This document shows, piece by piece, positions 47,357-56,087 of a stretch of DNA of 64,000 bases. Both the position numbers and the translations under genes were made by a program. The stretch lies in assembly GCA_000719105.1 (NCBI GenBank), contig JODX01000001.1:124001-188000 (forward strand), written 5' to 3'. Under the pieces are notes generated by a model, which saw nothing but the letters and a program-made list of their open reading frames with translations, searched no databases and had not been told where the DNA came from. The DNA is from Streptomyces sclerotialus. Lineage in GTDB: Bacteria; Actinomycetota; Actinomycetes; Streptomycetales; Streptomycetaceae. Position 1 is the first letter of the stretch. The number at the start of each line of letters is the position of its first letter.

Positions 47357-48202
47357 TCATAGCTCCTTGCGGACTCGATGGATCATGGCGGAGGAAGCCT
47401 CCATGTCCAACGCTTGTGCGCGCAGGTACTCGAACGCAAGCCGGTACCGCTCAAGTTCTTCGTCCTTCTCCATGAAGAGTGATCCAGCGTGGAGGTCCAC
47501 GTAGACGACATCGAGCGCGGGTTCGCTGCCACCAAGGATCACGAAACTGCCGAGGGCAGCCGAGTGGGCGCCTTTCGAGAATGGGAGCACCTGAAGCGTG
47601 ATGTGAGGTGACTCGTTGGCTTCCAGAAGTCGACCAAGTTGCTCCTTCATGATCTGTGCTGAACCCACAACCCGGCGGATCACTGACTCGTCGAGGATGG
47701 CCCACAGGTGCGGAGGCTCCGGCCGCGAGAGAAGCTCCTGTCGCTTCATGCGGATGTCCACGAGCTGCTCGATCTTGGCCGGCTCCAGGCGTACCTCGTG
47801 GGCCTTCTGGAGGGCGGTGACGTATTCCCGGGTCTGCAGGAGACCGGGAACATAGACGCAGCAGAAGTGGTCCTCGCGTACGGCCTCGTCTTCTAGGGTG
47901 AGTAGCAGGTTGAAACTTTCCGAGATTGAGTCGGCGTAGGGGCTCCACCAGCCCTGCTGTCTGGCGTCCTTGGCCAGACCGACGACGGCCTTGCGTTCGG
48001 TCTCGGTCGCTCCGTACTCACGGCACAGCGCGTCGACCACAAGCCATTTGACCGGCCCGGCCTGCGTCTCGTACCGGCTCACCGTTGCCTTCGAGACTCC
48101 GACGAGCCGACCGGCCTCCTCAAGAGTCAGTCCTTTACGCGCTCGCAGCTTGCGCATCATCGCGCCCAGTTGGCGGCGCCGAGTAGTGGTCCGTACGGAC
48201 AT
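47357..48202 (-). CDS. XRE-family regulator with DUF5753
   Basis: 281 residues from ATG 48202. Helix-turn-helix at about 8-60 (LRARKGLTLEEAGRLVGVSKATVSRYE), then the DUF5753 domain with VYVPGLLQTREYVTAL and ESVIRRVVGS. It probably partners the DUF397 protein and the divergent ATPase. Inverted repeats in the spacer at 48305-48332 are candidate binding sites. It may influence the neighbouring lanthipeptide genes. Confidence 0.94.
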   Translation of the reverse strand: MSVRTTTRRRQLGAMMRKLRARKGLTLEEAGRLVGVSKATVSRYETQAGPVKWLVVDALCREYGATETERKAVVGLAKDARQQGWWSPYADSISESFNLLLTLEDEAVREDHFCCVYVPGLLQTREYVTALQKAHEVRLEPAKIEQLVDIRMKRQELLSRPEPPHLWAILDESVIRRVVGSAQIMKEQLGRLLEANESPHITLQVLPFSKGAHSAALGSFVILGGSEPALDVVYVDLHAGSLFMEKDEELERYRLAFEYLRAQALDMEASSAMIHRVRKEL

Positions 48203-48304
48203 GTGGCTCCTCACGCGTGCGCCGGGCACTAGCCCGGAGACGTCAAGCAGGCTAGGCGCTCGGGAGGTTGAGCTACCAGCGGGATCACTCGATGGAGTCT
48301 CGTG

Positions 48305-48332
48305 AGAAGTTACACAGAGAGACTTCTCTGTG
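48305..48332. promoter_or_regulatory. nested inverted repeats, candidate operator
   Basis: CACAGAGA-GACT-TCTCTGTG (48313-48332) is a perfect 8-bp palindrome, and AGAAGT (48305) with ACTTCT (48322) forms a second overlapping one. It lies in the divergent region between the XRE gene and the ATPase gene. Confidence 0.5.
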
Positions 48333-48418
48333 CCATGCTCGTCTCAGTTCGCTACGCAGTGCAGCCGTACGGACACGGCTGGCGCAGGCATGTGCGTGGC
48401 TGGCAGGGAGGAGTAGCC

Positions 48419-49051
48419 ATGCCTGGCTACGAAGTCACCGAGCCCCGAATCCGCTGCGTTCTCCCCTTCGAGGCAAAGCCGGCGGAGGTGCGCCTGCTCC
48501 GCAGGGCGGCCACCACGCAACTCGACGAGTGGGGCATGCATGAGGCGGCCGAGGAGGCGGAACTACTGGTCACGGAGCTGGCGACGAACGTGATCAAGCA
48601 CGTCGGGGAGGGCGTGACGGCCACTCTCGTTCTGGAGCAGTGGCAGGGACGACTGCGCGTCGAAGTTCACGACACGGGTGGCCCCTTGCCGACGCCTCGG
48701 ACCCCCGGGTGTGATGAGGAGTGCGGGCGAGGACTGCATCTTCTCAAGGGGCTGGCGGTCGACTGGGGCACGCTGCTCACGGCCGCCGGCAAAGCAGTTT
48801 GGTGCGAGATTGCAGTGACGCCCGAGCCGACATGTGGGCGGATTGAACGCGCGGTTGCCGCTCTGGAGCACTACCAGGGCGCACAGACGGGACCATTCCA
48901 AGGCCGGCTCGAGAAGCTGGCTTTGGAGGACACGGCGGTGACGCTCATCGCTGATCTGCTCCATTGGACTGCCGCCCGGGGCACGGACCCGGATGACATC
49001 CTTGACCGCGCTCAAATGCACTACGAAGCGGAGGTGGAGGCCGCGGCGTAG
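48419..49051 (+). CDS. ATP-binding protein, RsbW-like (HATPase_c_2)
   Basis: 210 residues from ATG 48419 with a GGGAGGAG site. N-box ELLVTELATNVIKHVG and a G-rich region CGRGLHLLKGLAVDWG mark a Bergerat-fold ATPase of the anti-sigma kind. A 60-residue helical tail follows. The trio ATPase / DUF5753 XRE / DUF397 recurs in Streptomyces (WhiJ-like clusters) and usually regulates development or metabolite genes. Confidence 0.9.
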   Translation: MPGYEVTEPRIRCVLPFEAKPAEVRLLRRAATTQLDEWGMHEAAEEAELLVTELATNVIKHVGEGVTATLVLEQWQGRLRVEVHDTGGPLPTPRTPGCDEECGRGLHLLKGLAVDWGTLLTAAGKAVWCEIAVTPEPTCGRIERAVAALEHYQGAQTGPFQGRLEKLALEDTAVTLIADLLHWTAARGTDPDDILDRAQMHYEAEVEAAA

Positions 49052-49091
49052 CGTCATCGGGCGAGCGCCAGCTCATCACACGGGCGCCAGC

Positions 49092-50048
49092 TCATTCGAG
49101 TGCGGCGCGTACGCGCAGGAGAGCTGCGGCGTCCTCATGGGCGCCGTGCTCGTGCAGGGCCACAGCGGCATGTACGACGTCATGATGGCTCTGATCGCGC
49201 CCGTACATGTGGATCAGCGTGTCAGCGAACTCATCGTTTCTCTGCTGCCGCAGCAGGCACAGGAGTGTCGCTAGCTCTGCGGTACTGAGCGTCTCTGCTG
49301 TGTGGCGCAGCACCGGTAGGGCCGCCTCATGCCGGCCGCCAGGCGTGAGCTCAGCAGCCTGCTGGGCCACGTTTCGTGCCGCCGCTTCGTTCCGCGCACT
49401 CCGCTGCCGGTCCCCCTTCCGGTGAGGGACCGGCAGCGGAGCTGCGGTAGTTCTTGCGGCGAGACGTGCTTCGAGGCCGGCCCGTATCGCCCGCAGCCTC
49501 GCCAGCGATGCTTCGAGCTCGCTGGCCTTCGTGCGCAGAGCGGTGACCTCGCGGCGAAGGGTTCCGAGCTTGTCGGCGTTCTCTTCAGCTTCCGCGTGTC
49601 TCCCCTCCGCGCGTTGCAGCTGTCGTCCTAGCGATATGGCCTTGGCCTCCGCAGCATCGGCGTTCGCCTGCAACGACAGGCATCGACCGCAGTGCTCAGC
49701 GCGCGTCTGCGCGTGCAACTCGGTCAGTTCGGCCAGCGTCATGCCCACCTGGTCGTCGCCGCCAGCGTCGGCGGACGCCGTCTTATAGAGGAACTCAAGG
49801 GTTTCCAGGGCTGGAACTGAACGGCCGCTGAGGAACCTGGACAACGAGCTCTCTCCGACATGAACATGTCGCGCTGCGGCTGCCTGCGTCGGCCAACTCC
49901 GCCTTGCCTTCTCTGGCCTCGGTGGCGTCAGGTGGCGGCACAGGCCCTGAAGGGCCAGTGCCAGCTGACGCTTTGCTGGAGGAACGTCACTGCGGAAGGT
50001 CTTGACTGTCCAGCCGTATGGGGTGGTGGCCGTCTTGGCTTGCGTCAT
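49092..50048 (-). CDS. putative regulator: XRE-like N-terminus and coiled coil
   Basis: 318 residues from ATG 50048. Residues about 45-100 contain a helix-turn-helix-like stretch, AAAARHVHVGESSLSRFLSGRSVPALETLEFL. A long coiled coil (about 150-225) follows, with cysteines in EHCGRCLSLQ, then a TPR-like C-terminal region. Streptomyces carries many such DNA-binding/coiled-coil proteins of unknown function. It is divergent from the nuclease/helicase operon and may control it. Confidence 0.72.
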   Translation of the reverse strand: MTQAKTATTPYGWTVKTFRSDVPPAKRQLALALQGLCRHLTPPRPEKARRSWPTQAAAARHVHVGESSLSRFLSGRSVPALETLEFLYKTASADAGGDDQVGMTLAELTELHAQTRAEHCGRCLSLQANADAAEAKAISLGRQLQRAEGRHAEAEENADKLGTLRREVTALRTKASELEASLARLRAIRAGLEARLAARTTAAPLPVPHRKGDRQRSARNEAAARNVAQQAAELTPGGRHEAALPVLRHTAETLSTAELATLLCLLRQQRNDEFADTLIHMYGRDQSHHDVVHAAVALHEHGAHEDAAALLRVRAALE

Positions 50049-50242
50049 AACTGCCAGTTCTCCCTTTATGTCCTGTTCAGTTTCCACGTCACGGCGCCCG
50101 GCTGGCAGGCCGGTTGGTGAGCAAGTGTGCCGCAAGCGAGGCGAGTTGGCTCTTGCTTTCCTTGAAGCAAGCGTTCCAAGGGTGGACATCCATTCGGCCT
50201 GTGGTGCGAGACTTAGGTAACCGCTCTTCGGATGGGGGGCTT

Positions 50243-50279
50243 AGCCATACATGGGCGTTTTATGCCCTCCGTTATGGCT
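50243..50279. promoter_or_regulatory. nested inverted repeat upstream of the defence operon
   Basis: AGCCATA (50243-50249) pairs with TATGGCT (50273-50279), and inside it GGGC (50253) pairs with GCCC (50264). It lies 52 bases upstream of the first operon start in unusually AT-rich DNA, between two divergent genes. It could be an operator or an RNA hairpin. Confidence 0.5.
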
Positions 50280-50330
50280 TAGTGCGTTATGTCATGCGAT
50301 TCGATTCGATTCGACTCGACGGAGGATCAG

Positions 50331-51020
50331 ATGACGCTGCCTTCTTGGCAGGATAAGAAGCTGGGGAGCATGGCGCGTGCCGCGCTGTGGCTGCTTCAGG
50401 TGGTGGGGGAGGACAAGGTCTTCACTAAGGCTGAACTGCGCGAGGCCTTTCCCGATGTCGCGCAGATCGACCGGCGTCTTCGTGACCTCCGGGATCACGA
50501 CTGGAAGATCGATACGAGCCGGGACGACCCGACTCTCAAGCAGCAGGAACAGCGCTTCGTGGCCAGAGGCGCCGAGGTGTGGATTCCGGGCAAGTCGAAG
50601 GCCCCCAAGCACAAGGCAAGCCTCACGGCGGCCCAGCGGGCGAAGGTCCTCGAGGGTGACAACTACATGTGCCGCTCGTGTGGCATCTCGGCCGGCGAGA
50701 CGTACGAAGACGGCATCACCCCGGCGGTTCTCAACGTAGCTCGCCGCAAGGTCCTGCTGCCCGAAGGCCCTGAGACCTATCAGAACGTCACTGAATGCAA
50801 GCGCTGCGGTGCCGGGAACGGGGACCGGCAGGTCGACCTGGAGCAGGTGCTGGGGCAGGTGCAGGCACTCGCCCCGATGGAACGGCGTGTGCTGAGGAGC
50901 TGGATCGCTGCGGACCAGCGCTCTCTGGGGCCGATGGAGAAGGTGTGGGGCATTTACCGGAGCCTGCCCCAGGACTCGCGCAAGGCTGTTGCCGAGGCGC
51001 TTATCGGTATCGAGGACTAG
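50331..51020 (+). CDS. HNH-fold zinc protein lacking the catalytic histidine
   Basis: 229 residues; ATG 50331 sits five bases after GGAGG. A winged-helix-like N-terminus (about 15-80, AELREAFPDVAQIDRRLRDLRDHDWKI) precedes an HNH-type zinc finger: C114-R-S-C117 and C156-K-R-C159. Where active HNH nucleases have the D/G-H pair, this protein has LNVARR, so the general-base histidine is absent. It may be a DNA-recognition subunit rather than a nuclease. First gene of a tight three-gene operon. Confidence 0.75.
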   Translation: MTLPSWQDKKLGSMARAALWLLQVVGEDKVFTKAELREAFPDVAQIDRRLRDLRDHDWKIDTSRDDPTLKQQEQRFVARGAEVWIPGKSKAPKHKASLTAAQRAKVLEGDNYMCRSCGISAGETYEDGITPAVLNVARRKVLLPEGPETYQNVTECKRCGAGNGDRQVDLEQVLGQVQALAPMERRVLRSWIAADQRSLGPMEKVWGIYRSLPQDSRKAVAEALIGIED

Positions 51021-51032
51021 GGGAACGGGCAA

Positions 51033-52469
51033 GTGATGATGCGCGAGTTTCCTCCGCCGCCGCGCGCGGCGGAGTTCAGCGAACAGATCAAGAAGAAGGT
51101 CAACGAGGTCAAGACGGCTGGCGGCACCAGGGAGACGGTAACCGTTGACTGGAACGAGCAGCAGGCTCACGTCGAGGTCATCGACCTTCCGCTCAACGGG
51201 CTGTACTTCAATCCCGGTACGCACCGCATCCGTGCCCAGCGCAGTCACGACCCCGTGCGTGAGCGGGCACTGGAAAAGGACCCCTGGAGCGCTGAAAGCC
51301 AGGATTACCTGAAGTTCCTGCTTATGGCCGCGCCGACTAACCCTGACCTGAGGGACACGGACTTCGACAAGCTGCAGGAGAGTCTTCAGCAGTTCGGGCA
51401 GAACGAGCCGGGACTGGTGACTCACCACGGTGTGCTGGTCAACGGCAACACCCGGGCCGCCGCCCTGCGTGAGCTCGGTATGCAGTCCATGCGTGTGGGG
51501 GTGCTACCCGAGTCCTTCACCTGGGCGGACATCAACGCCGTCGAGCTGTCCCTGCAGCTGCGCAAGGACCACCGCCGCGACTACTCGTACGTCAACCGCC
51601 TGCTTGCCATGGAGGAGCAGGCCGCACTCGGGCGTACGCCGGAACAGATCGCCAAGGAGTTCCGGATTCAGGTGAAGACCTACCACCAGGAGCGGTGGAT
51701 CCTGAGCACGATTCAGGAGCTGATCGACCGCAGCAAGAGCGGCGGAGGTACGGCTCTCCGGCTGGTGGACTGGGAGGGGGCCCAGGAACGCCTGAAGGAA
51801 CTGCACCGGCTGTACGTGAAGCTGGAGACGGTCGACCGGGACAGGGCGGAGGTGCTGAAAGAATGGCGGCTGGCCGCGATCCTGCTCGACTTCTCCAAGA
51901 CGGACGTCCGCCACATCGACGAGAACTTCCTGAACGAAGGTCTCGGAGAAATGCTGCCGGCTGCCCCGGCCTCTGCGGGCAGCACCCCTGCCCAGGCGGA
52001 GAGCGTGGCTATTCCGGGCCTTGGCCTCGCGGTGCCCGCTGCGTCCTCGGCTGTCTCCGAGGCCCGAGCGCTGAACGACCAGATTCTCCGCGCCAGCGCG
52101 GTGGTGAGCAGTGCGAAGCCGGAACTGGGTGACGTGAGCCGGGCCGAGAACCAGGCTGTGCTGGACAACGCGCAAAAGGCGTTCGACCAGGCCATTGACG
52201 CCGCCGGCCGCAGCGCACGCCTGCGGAAGCGCAAGCAGCTGGCGCCTGCACGCCTCGCGGAGGCCTGCGCGAGCATCGATCAGTGCGTGGCTGACCTGGT
52301 GCAGGCGCGAACGTCCCGGAGCCTGGACGAGGAGGCTTTCGACGAAGCCGTGCTCAAGCTCCGCGGGAGTCTTCGCAAGCTGGCGCAGCAGGCGGGTCGC
52401 GGCCTGGATCATCCTGGTGACGGTGTCGCCTGGCTGCTCGAAGCCGCCGCTGCTGAGGGGGCCAAGTGA
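51033..52469 (+). CDS. ParB-like (ParB/Srx fold) protein
   Basis: 478 residues; GTG 51033, with in-frame ATGs at 51036 and 51039. The Srx/ParB-type core is at about 95-185: LQESLQQFGQNEPGLVTHHGVLVNGNTRAAALRELG, with the GNTRAAA (138-144) nucleotide loop. A KorB-like HTH, EQIAKEFRIQVKTYHQERW, follows. The C-terminal half is helical and Ala-rich. ParB folds bind CTP or act as nucleases in several defence systems. It overlaps the helicase gene by four bases. Confidence 0.8.
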   Translation: MMMREFPPPPRAAEFSEQIKKKVNEVKTAGGTRETVTVDWNEQQAHVEVIDLPLNGLYFNPGTHRIRAQRSHDPVRERALEKDPWSAESQDYLKFLLMAAPTNPDLRDTDFDKLQESLQQFGQNEPGLVTHHGVLVNGNTRAAALRELGMQSMRVGVLPESFTWADINAVELSLQLRKDHRRDYSYVNRLLAMEEQAALGRTPEQIAKEFRIQVKTYHQERWILSTIQELIDRSKSGGGTALRLVDWEGAQERLKELHRLYVKLETVDRDRAEVLKEWRLAAILLDFSKTDVRHIDENFLNEGLGEMLPAAPASAGSTPAQAESVAIPGLGLAVPAASSAVSEARALNDQILRASAVVSSAKPELGDVSRAENQAVLDNAQKAFDQAIDAAGRSARLRKRKQLAPARLAEACASIDQCVADLVQARTSRSLDEEAFDEAVLKLRGSLRKLAQQAGRGLDHPGDGVAWLLEAAAAEGAK

Positions 52470-54283
52470 CCGACGGCACGGCCGTACCGTCTCTGCACCT
52501 GGGATTCGATGAGACGCGTACGCGCGTTGTCCTGAGGACCACCGAGCAGTACCAGCACGACCTTGTTCAGCTGGCCGCCCGATTCCGTACGGGTGGCCAG
52601 CTGGGCCCTCTCAGCGCGCTGATCGCGCTGGATGACCTGCTGGCCAGTCTCGGTGTGCTCGGCACCTGGCCGCACCCGGAAGGCGTGGAGTGGGCGTCGG
52701 ATTTGCGGACGCTCGTGACCGGCGTCATCCAGGACGCCAATACGGTCAAGGAACGGCTCGACGGATCTCCTACGCAGGGAGAGGTCACCCCGAGCGACGT
52801 GCCGGGCCTGCTCGGCGACACATGGCGGGGGGAACTGAGCGAGTTCCAGCTCCGGGACATAGCGAAGCTGCTGTCGCTTCAGCACGGCGCCAACTTCAGC
52901 GTGCCGGGAGCCGGCAAGACGCGAGTTGCTCTCGCCGTATACGCGGCGCAGAAGGCACAGCGGCGGGTCAGCCGTCTCCTGGTCGTGTGCCCCAAGTCGG
53001 CTTACGAGTCGTGGCGCTACGAAACCGCTGTGTGCTTCCCCCAAGCCCTGCGCACGCATGTGCTTGACGGCTCTATGGACCAGTGGACGGAAGTCCTCAT
53101 AGTCAACTACGAGAGGCTGGACCGCTCACTGGCCATGCTGGCCGGATGGCTCAAGGCCGCACCTTCAATGATCATTCTGGATGAGGCACACAGGATGAAG
53201 CTCGGTGCGAGGGGCACCTACGGAGCCGCCTGCATGGCACTGGGGCCGCTGGCCACCCGGCGGATGATCCTGACCGGTACGCCGGCTCCCAACGGCTCGA
53301 AGGACCTGGAGAACCTGCTGGGCTTCGTCTGGCCGGGGCACGGCCAGCGGACGGTGGTCCAGGCAGTGGCGGGTGGCGACCTCGCGTATGCCAGCTCGGT
53401 TCTCCGCCCGCTGTTTACCCGGACAACCAAGCAAGAGCTCGGTCTCCCGCCGGTGCAGCTGGGCCTGCGGTACGTCGACATGCCTCCGCTGCATGACCAG
53501 ATCTACGGCGCGATCGTCGGCGATGCGAACGGCGGAAGCGCTCGGGACGACCTCAGTGCGCTCGGCAAGACGGCCCTCCGGCTGCTCATGGCCGCGACGA
53601 GCCCTGCGCTGCTCCTGGAGGGGGCCAGCCGGTATGAGCCCTTGGCCTATCAGCTGCCGCCGCTGGACATCCCGCAGGACAGCTCACTGTTTTCGCTGAT
53701 GCAGAACCTGCCTGACTACGAGCTGTCGCCCAAGTACAAGGAAGCTGTGGCGATCATCGCGGAGAACGCGGCGCGCGGCCGGAAGACCCTGGTCTGGACG
53801 ACGTTCGTCCGGAGCCTGACGACCTTGGAGCGAATGCTGGAGAAGTTCAGTCCTGCGGTGGTCTACGGCGGCACTGCCGACCGGGACGAGCAGCTGAGGC
53901 GATTCCGCGAGGATCCGAGCTGCATGGTGCTGATCTCCAACCCGGCAACCCTGGGTGAGGGCATCAGCCTTCACCATGTCTGTCATGACGCCGTGTATGT
54001 GGACCGTGACTTCATGGCGGGTCGGTTCCTGCAGAGCCTGGACCGGATTCACCGCCTTGGGCTGGCTCCGGACACTGAGACCCGGGTCACGGTACTGGCC
54101 GTGCGTAACACGATAGATGAGGTCGTCGCGGCGAGACTTGAGCAGAAACTGGTCTTCATGGGGCAAATTCTTGATGACCCGACTGTCCAGCAGCTTGCGG
54201 ATCTGGAGGAGGAGCCGTCGGTGGCTGCCGGGCTCGCACCGAGCGACATCGAGGCCTTGTTGCATCACATGGCCGCTCGCTAG
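52466..54283 (+). CDS. DEAD/DEAH-box SNF2-like helicase
   Basis: 605 residues from GTG 52466 (GTGA overlap). Walker A PGAGKT (147-152), DEAH (239-242), TGTPAPN and motif VI DRIHRLG are present in SF2 order. The family is SNF2-like (RapA type), with a 130-residue N-terminal extension. It probably translocates on double-stranded DNA. Lying between a ParB-like and a Vsr-like gene, it resembles the motor subunit of restriction-type systems. Confidence 0.9.
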   Translation: MTDGTAVPSLHLGFDETRTRVVLRTTEQYQHDLVQLAARFRTGGQLGPLSALIALDDLLASLGVLGTWPHPEGVEWASDLRTLVTGVIQDANTVKERLDGSPTQGEVTPSDVPGLLGDTWRGELSEFQLRDIAKLLSLQHGANFSVPGAGKTRVALAVYAAQKAQRRVSRLLVVCPKSAYESWRYETAVCFPQALRTHVLDGSMDQWTEVLIVNYERLDRSLAMLAGWLKAAPSMIILDEAHRMKLGARGTYGAACMALGPLATRRMILTGTPAPNGSKDLENLLGFVWPGHGQRTVVQAVAGGDLAYASSVLRPLFTRTTKQELGLPPVQLGLRYVDMPPLHDQIYGAIVGDANGGSARDDLSALGKTALRLLMAATSPALLLEGASRYEPLAYQLPPLDIPQDSSLFSLMQNLPDYELSPKYKEAVAIIAENAARGRKTLVWTTFVRSLTTLERMLEKFSPAVVYGGTADRDEQLRRFREDPSCMVLISNPATLGEGISLHHVCHDAVYVDRDFMAGRFLQSLDRIHRLGLAPDTETRVTVLAVRNTIDEVVAARLEQKLVFMGQILDDPTVQQLADLEEEPSVAAGLAPSDIEALLHHMAAR

Positions 54284-54332
54284 CTAGGCGATCAGTTCTG
54301 ATCTGCGGACGCCTCGGACTAGGCTCATAGTC

Positions 54333-54794
54333 GTGTCTGAGGAAGCACAGTGGGTGGCGCCGGAAGGATCTTGGGCTTCGTCCGCGGCGCGGCGGCGAAA
54401 TATGCAGGCGATCCGCAGCCGCGATACGAAGCCGGAGAAACTCGTCCGTCGCCTCGTTCATGCTGAGGGACTGCGCTACCGCGTGGCAGCGCGGCCCCTC
54501 CCGGATCTTCGCCGGACGGCTGACATGGTGTTCCGTCCGGCGAAGGTGGCTGTTTTCATAGACGGCTGTTACTGGCATGGCTGCCCCGAACACTACGTAC
54601 CACCGAAGACTAACTCTGGGTACTGGTCAGAGAAAGTTGTCCGCAATGTGAAGCGGGACCGGGATACGGATCAGAGGCTGGCGGACGCAGGGTGGCTCGT
54701 GCTCCGCTTCTGGGAGCATGAACCATCAGACGCCTGCGCCCACAAAATCGTCGACTCGGTGCTTTCCCGCAGGGCGGACACTCGAACGTCCTGA
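54333..54794 (+). CDS. vsr: very short patch repair (Vsr-like) endonuclease
   Basis: 153 residues from GTG 54333. All Vsr motifs are present: SRDTKPE (E35), TADMVFRPAKVAVFIDGCYWHGCPEH (D64, H82, H87) and LRFWEHE. Vsr nicks at T:G mismatches created by deaminated 5-methylcytosine, or acts as a restriction nuclease in some systems. Its last 69 bases overlap the convergent methyltransferase gene. The catalytic residues are intact, so it may be the main nuclease of the module. Confidence 0.94.
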   Translation: MSEEAQWVAPEGSWASSAARRRNMQAIRSRDTKPEKLVRRLVHAEGLRYRVAARPLPDLRRTADMVFRPAKVAVFIDGCYWHGCPEHYVPPKTNSGYWSEKVVRNVKRDRDTDQRLADAGWLVLRFWEHEPSDACAHKIVDSVLSRRADTRTS

Positions 54795-56087
54795 GACAGG
54801 GAACTCCATCTGCTGAGGGCCGTCTTCCGCATGCGATTCCGATTCGCCTGTCGGAGAGGTGTCCATCTTGTAGGGCTCAAGCAGCGCTTGCCGGTGTGCT
54901 GGTCGCAGAACAGCGGCAATTGCTCGCCCAACCGCTTCAGCCACCGGCGGCGGGAAGGCGTTACCCACCTGCCGGTATCGGGCCGTCTTCCCGCCCTGGA
55001 AGTCCCAGTCTGTAGGGAATCCCTGAATGATGGCAGTTTGCTCGACTGTGAGCATCGGGCCGGCGTCCCTGAAGAGGTCGCGGGCAGGGTCGCATTGTGC
55101 GCGGTCGTTGGCGACGCCCATGGCGTTCACGTGCAACGCCTCCCAGGCGCGCTTGGCCCTGGTAGGTCCAAGGTCTGCGCCCCCGTGTTTCTTGGATCCC
55201 CCCACTAGTGTTGGAGCGATGCCTCGACCTGCCGCTGCGGCCTTCTCGGCTTCATCGCGCCACTTGTAGTAGACGTCTTTCCCGGTGCGCTCACCAAGCT
55301 TGGCTGGTTTGCCTTCAGAATTCTTGTCCCAAAAGTCCTCGCAACGCTCGCGCATGCTTGCCTTGAGTTTGCTGAAAACTGTTGCTTCCTCGGCGTCGAG
55401 GTGCCGAGGCCAATTGAATTCTACGGTACTGTCCTCTAGGACATCCTTACGGATGGCGACGAGGATTGCCCTCGGCCGCAGTTGGGGAACACCGAAATCC
55501 TTGGCGTTGATTCGCCGCCAGACCTTACGCATGGCGAGGTCTTGCACCTTCGGGTGATCTTGCCTGTCAATCTCTGGAATCACATAACCGGCATCGCGCA
55601 GGCGGTCCAGGATATCGTTCCGGTAATCAATGAAGAACTCAGGGGGTTCAAGAATTCCGCGGACGTTCTCGATCATTACCGCCTTGGGCCAGAGTTCGTC
55701 GATGATGTTCAGTGCCTCTGGGAAAAGGTCGCGCTCATCATCTGGGCCTAGCCGCTTACCTGCCAAAGAGAATGGCGGGCATGGAACTCCACCGGCGAGC
55801 AGGTCCAATTGCCCGCGCTGCAAGCCGAGATTCTTCCTGAGGTTCGAATCAAGGAAGTCTTTCACGTCCATTGGTTCGATGTTGCGAGCTTTTTCACGTG
55901 TCCAGCCGGGCCAATTGCCAACGTTCGCACGCAAAGTATCTACGGCATGCCGATCCCATTCAACCAAGGCGAGATGGTCAAAACCGGCGTTATGTAGCCC
56001 AACGGCTTGGCCGCCGGCGCCCGCGCAGATCTCAATCGAGGTCAGTGGCGGGGTGAACTGCGGGCGCTCCTGGCCGCTGGGGGGCAT
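54726..56087 (-). CDS. dcm: DNA (cytosine-5-)-methyltransferase
   Basis: 453 residues. Motif I is EICAGAGGQAVG, motif IV GGVPCPP holds the catalytic C103, motif VI is ENVRG (140-144), and motif X-like RQVGNAFPP ends the domain. It methylates cosines within an unknown target sequence. The codon usage and GC content of 55.3-56.2 kb are clearly lower than the surroundings, pointing to recent transfer. It converges with and overlaps the vsr-like gene. Confidence 0.93.
   Translation of the reverse strand: MPPSGQERPQFTPPLTSIEICAGAGGQAVGLHNAGFDHLALVEWDRHAVDTLRANVGNWPGWTREKARNIEPMDVKDFLDSNLRKNLGLQRGQLDLLAGGVPCPPFSLAGKRLGPDDERDLFPEALNIIDELWPKAVMIENVRGILEPPEFFIDYRNDILDRLRDAGYVIPEIDRQDHPKVQDLAMRKVWRRINAKDFGVPQLRPRAILVAIRKDVLEDSTVEFNWPRHLDAEEATVFSKLKASMRERCEDFWDKNSEGKPAKLGERTGKDVYYKWRDEAEKAAAAGRGIAPTLVGGSKKHGGADLGPTRAKRAWEALHVNAMGVANDRAQCDPARDLFRDAGPMLTVEQTAIIQGFPTDWDFQGGKTARYRQVGNAFPPPVAEAVGRAIAAVLRPAHRQALLEPYKMDTSPTGESESHAEDGPQQMEFPVSGRSSVRPAGKHRVDDFVGAGV

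Noticed and set aside
50331..56087. Assignment to DISARM, BREX or Dnd
   Set aside because: No drmA/drmB, pglX/pglZ/brxC or dndCDE-like proteins are encoded here.
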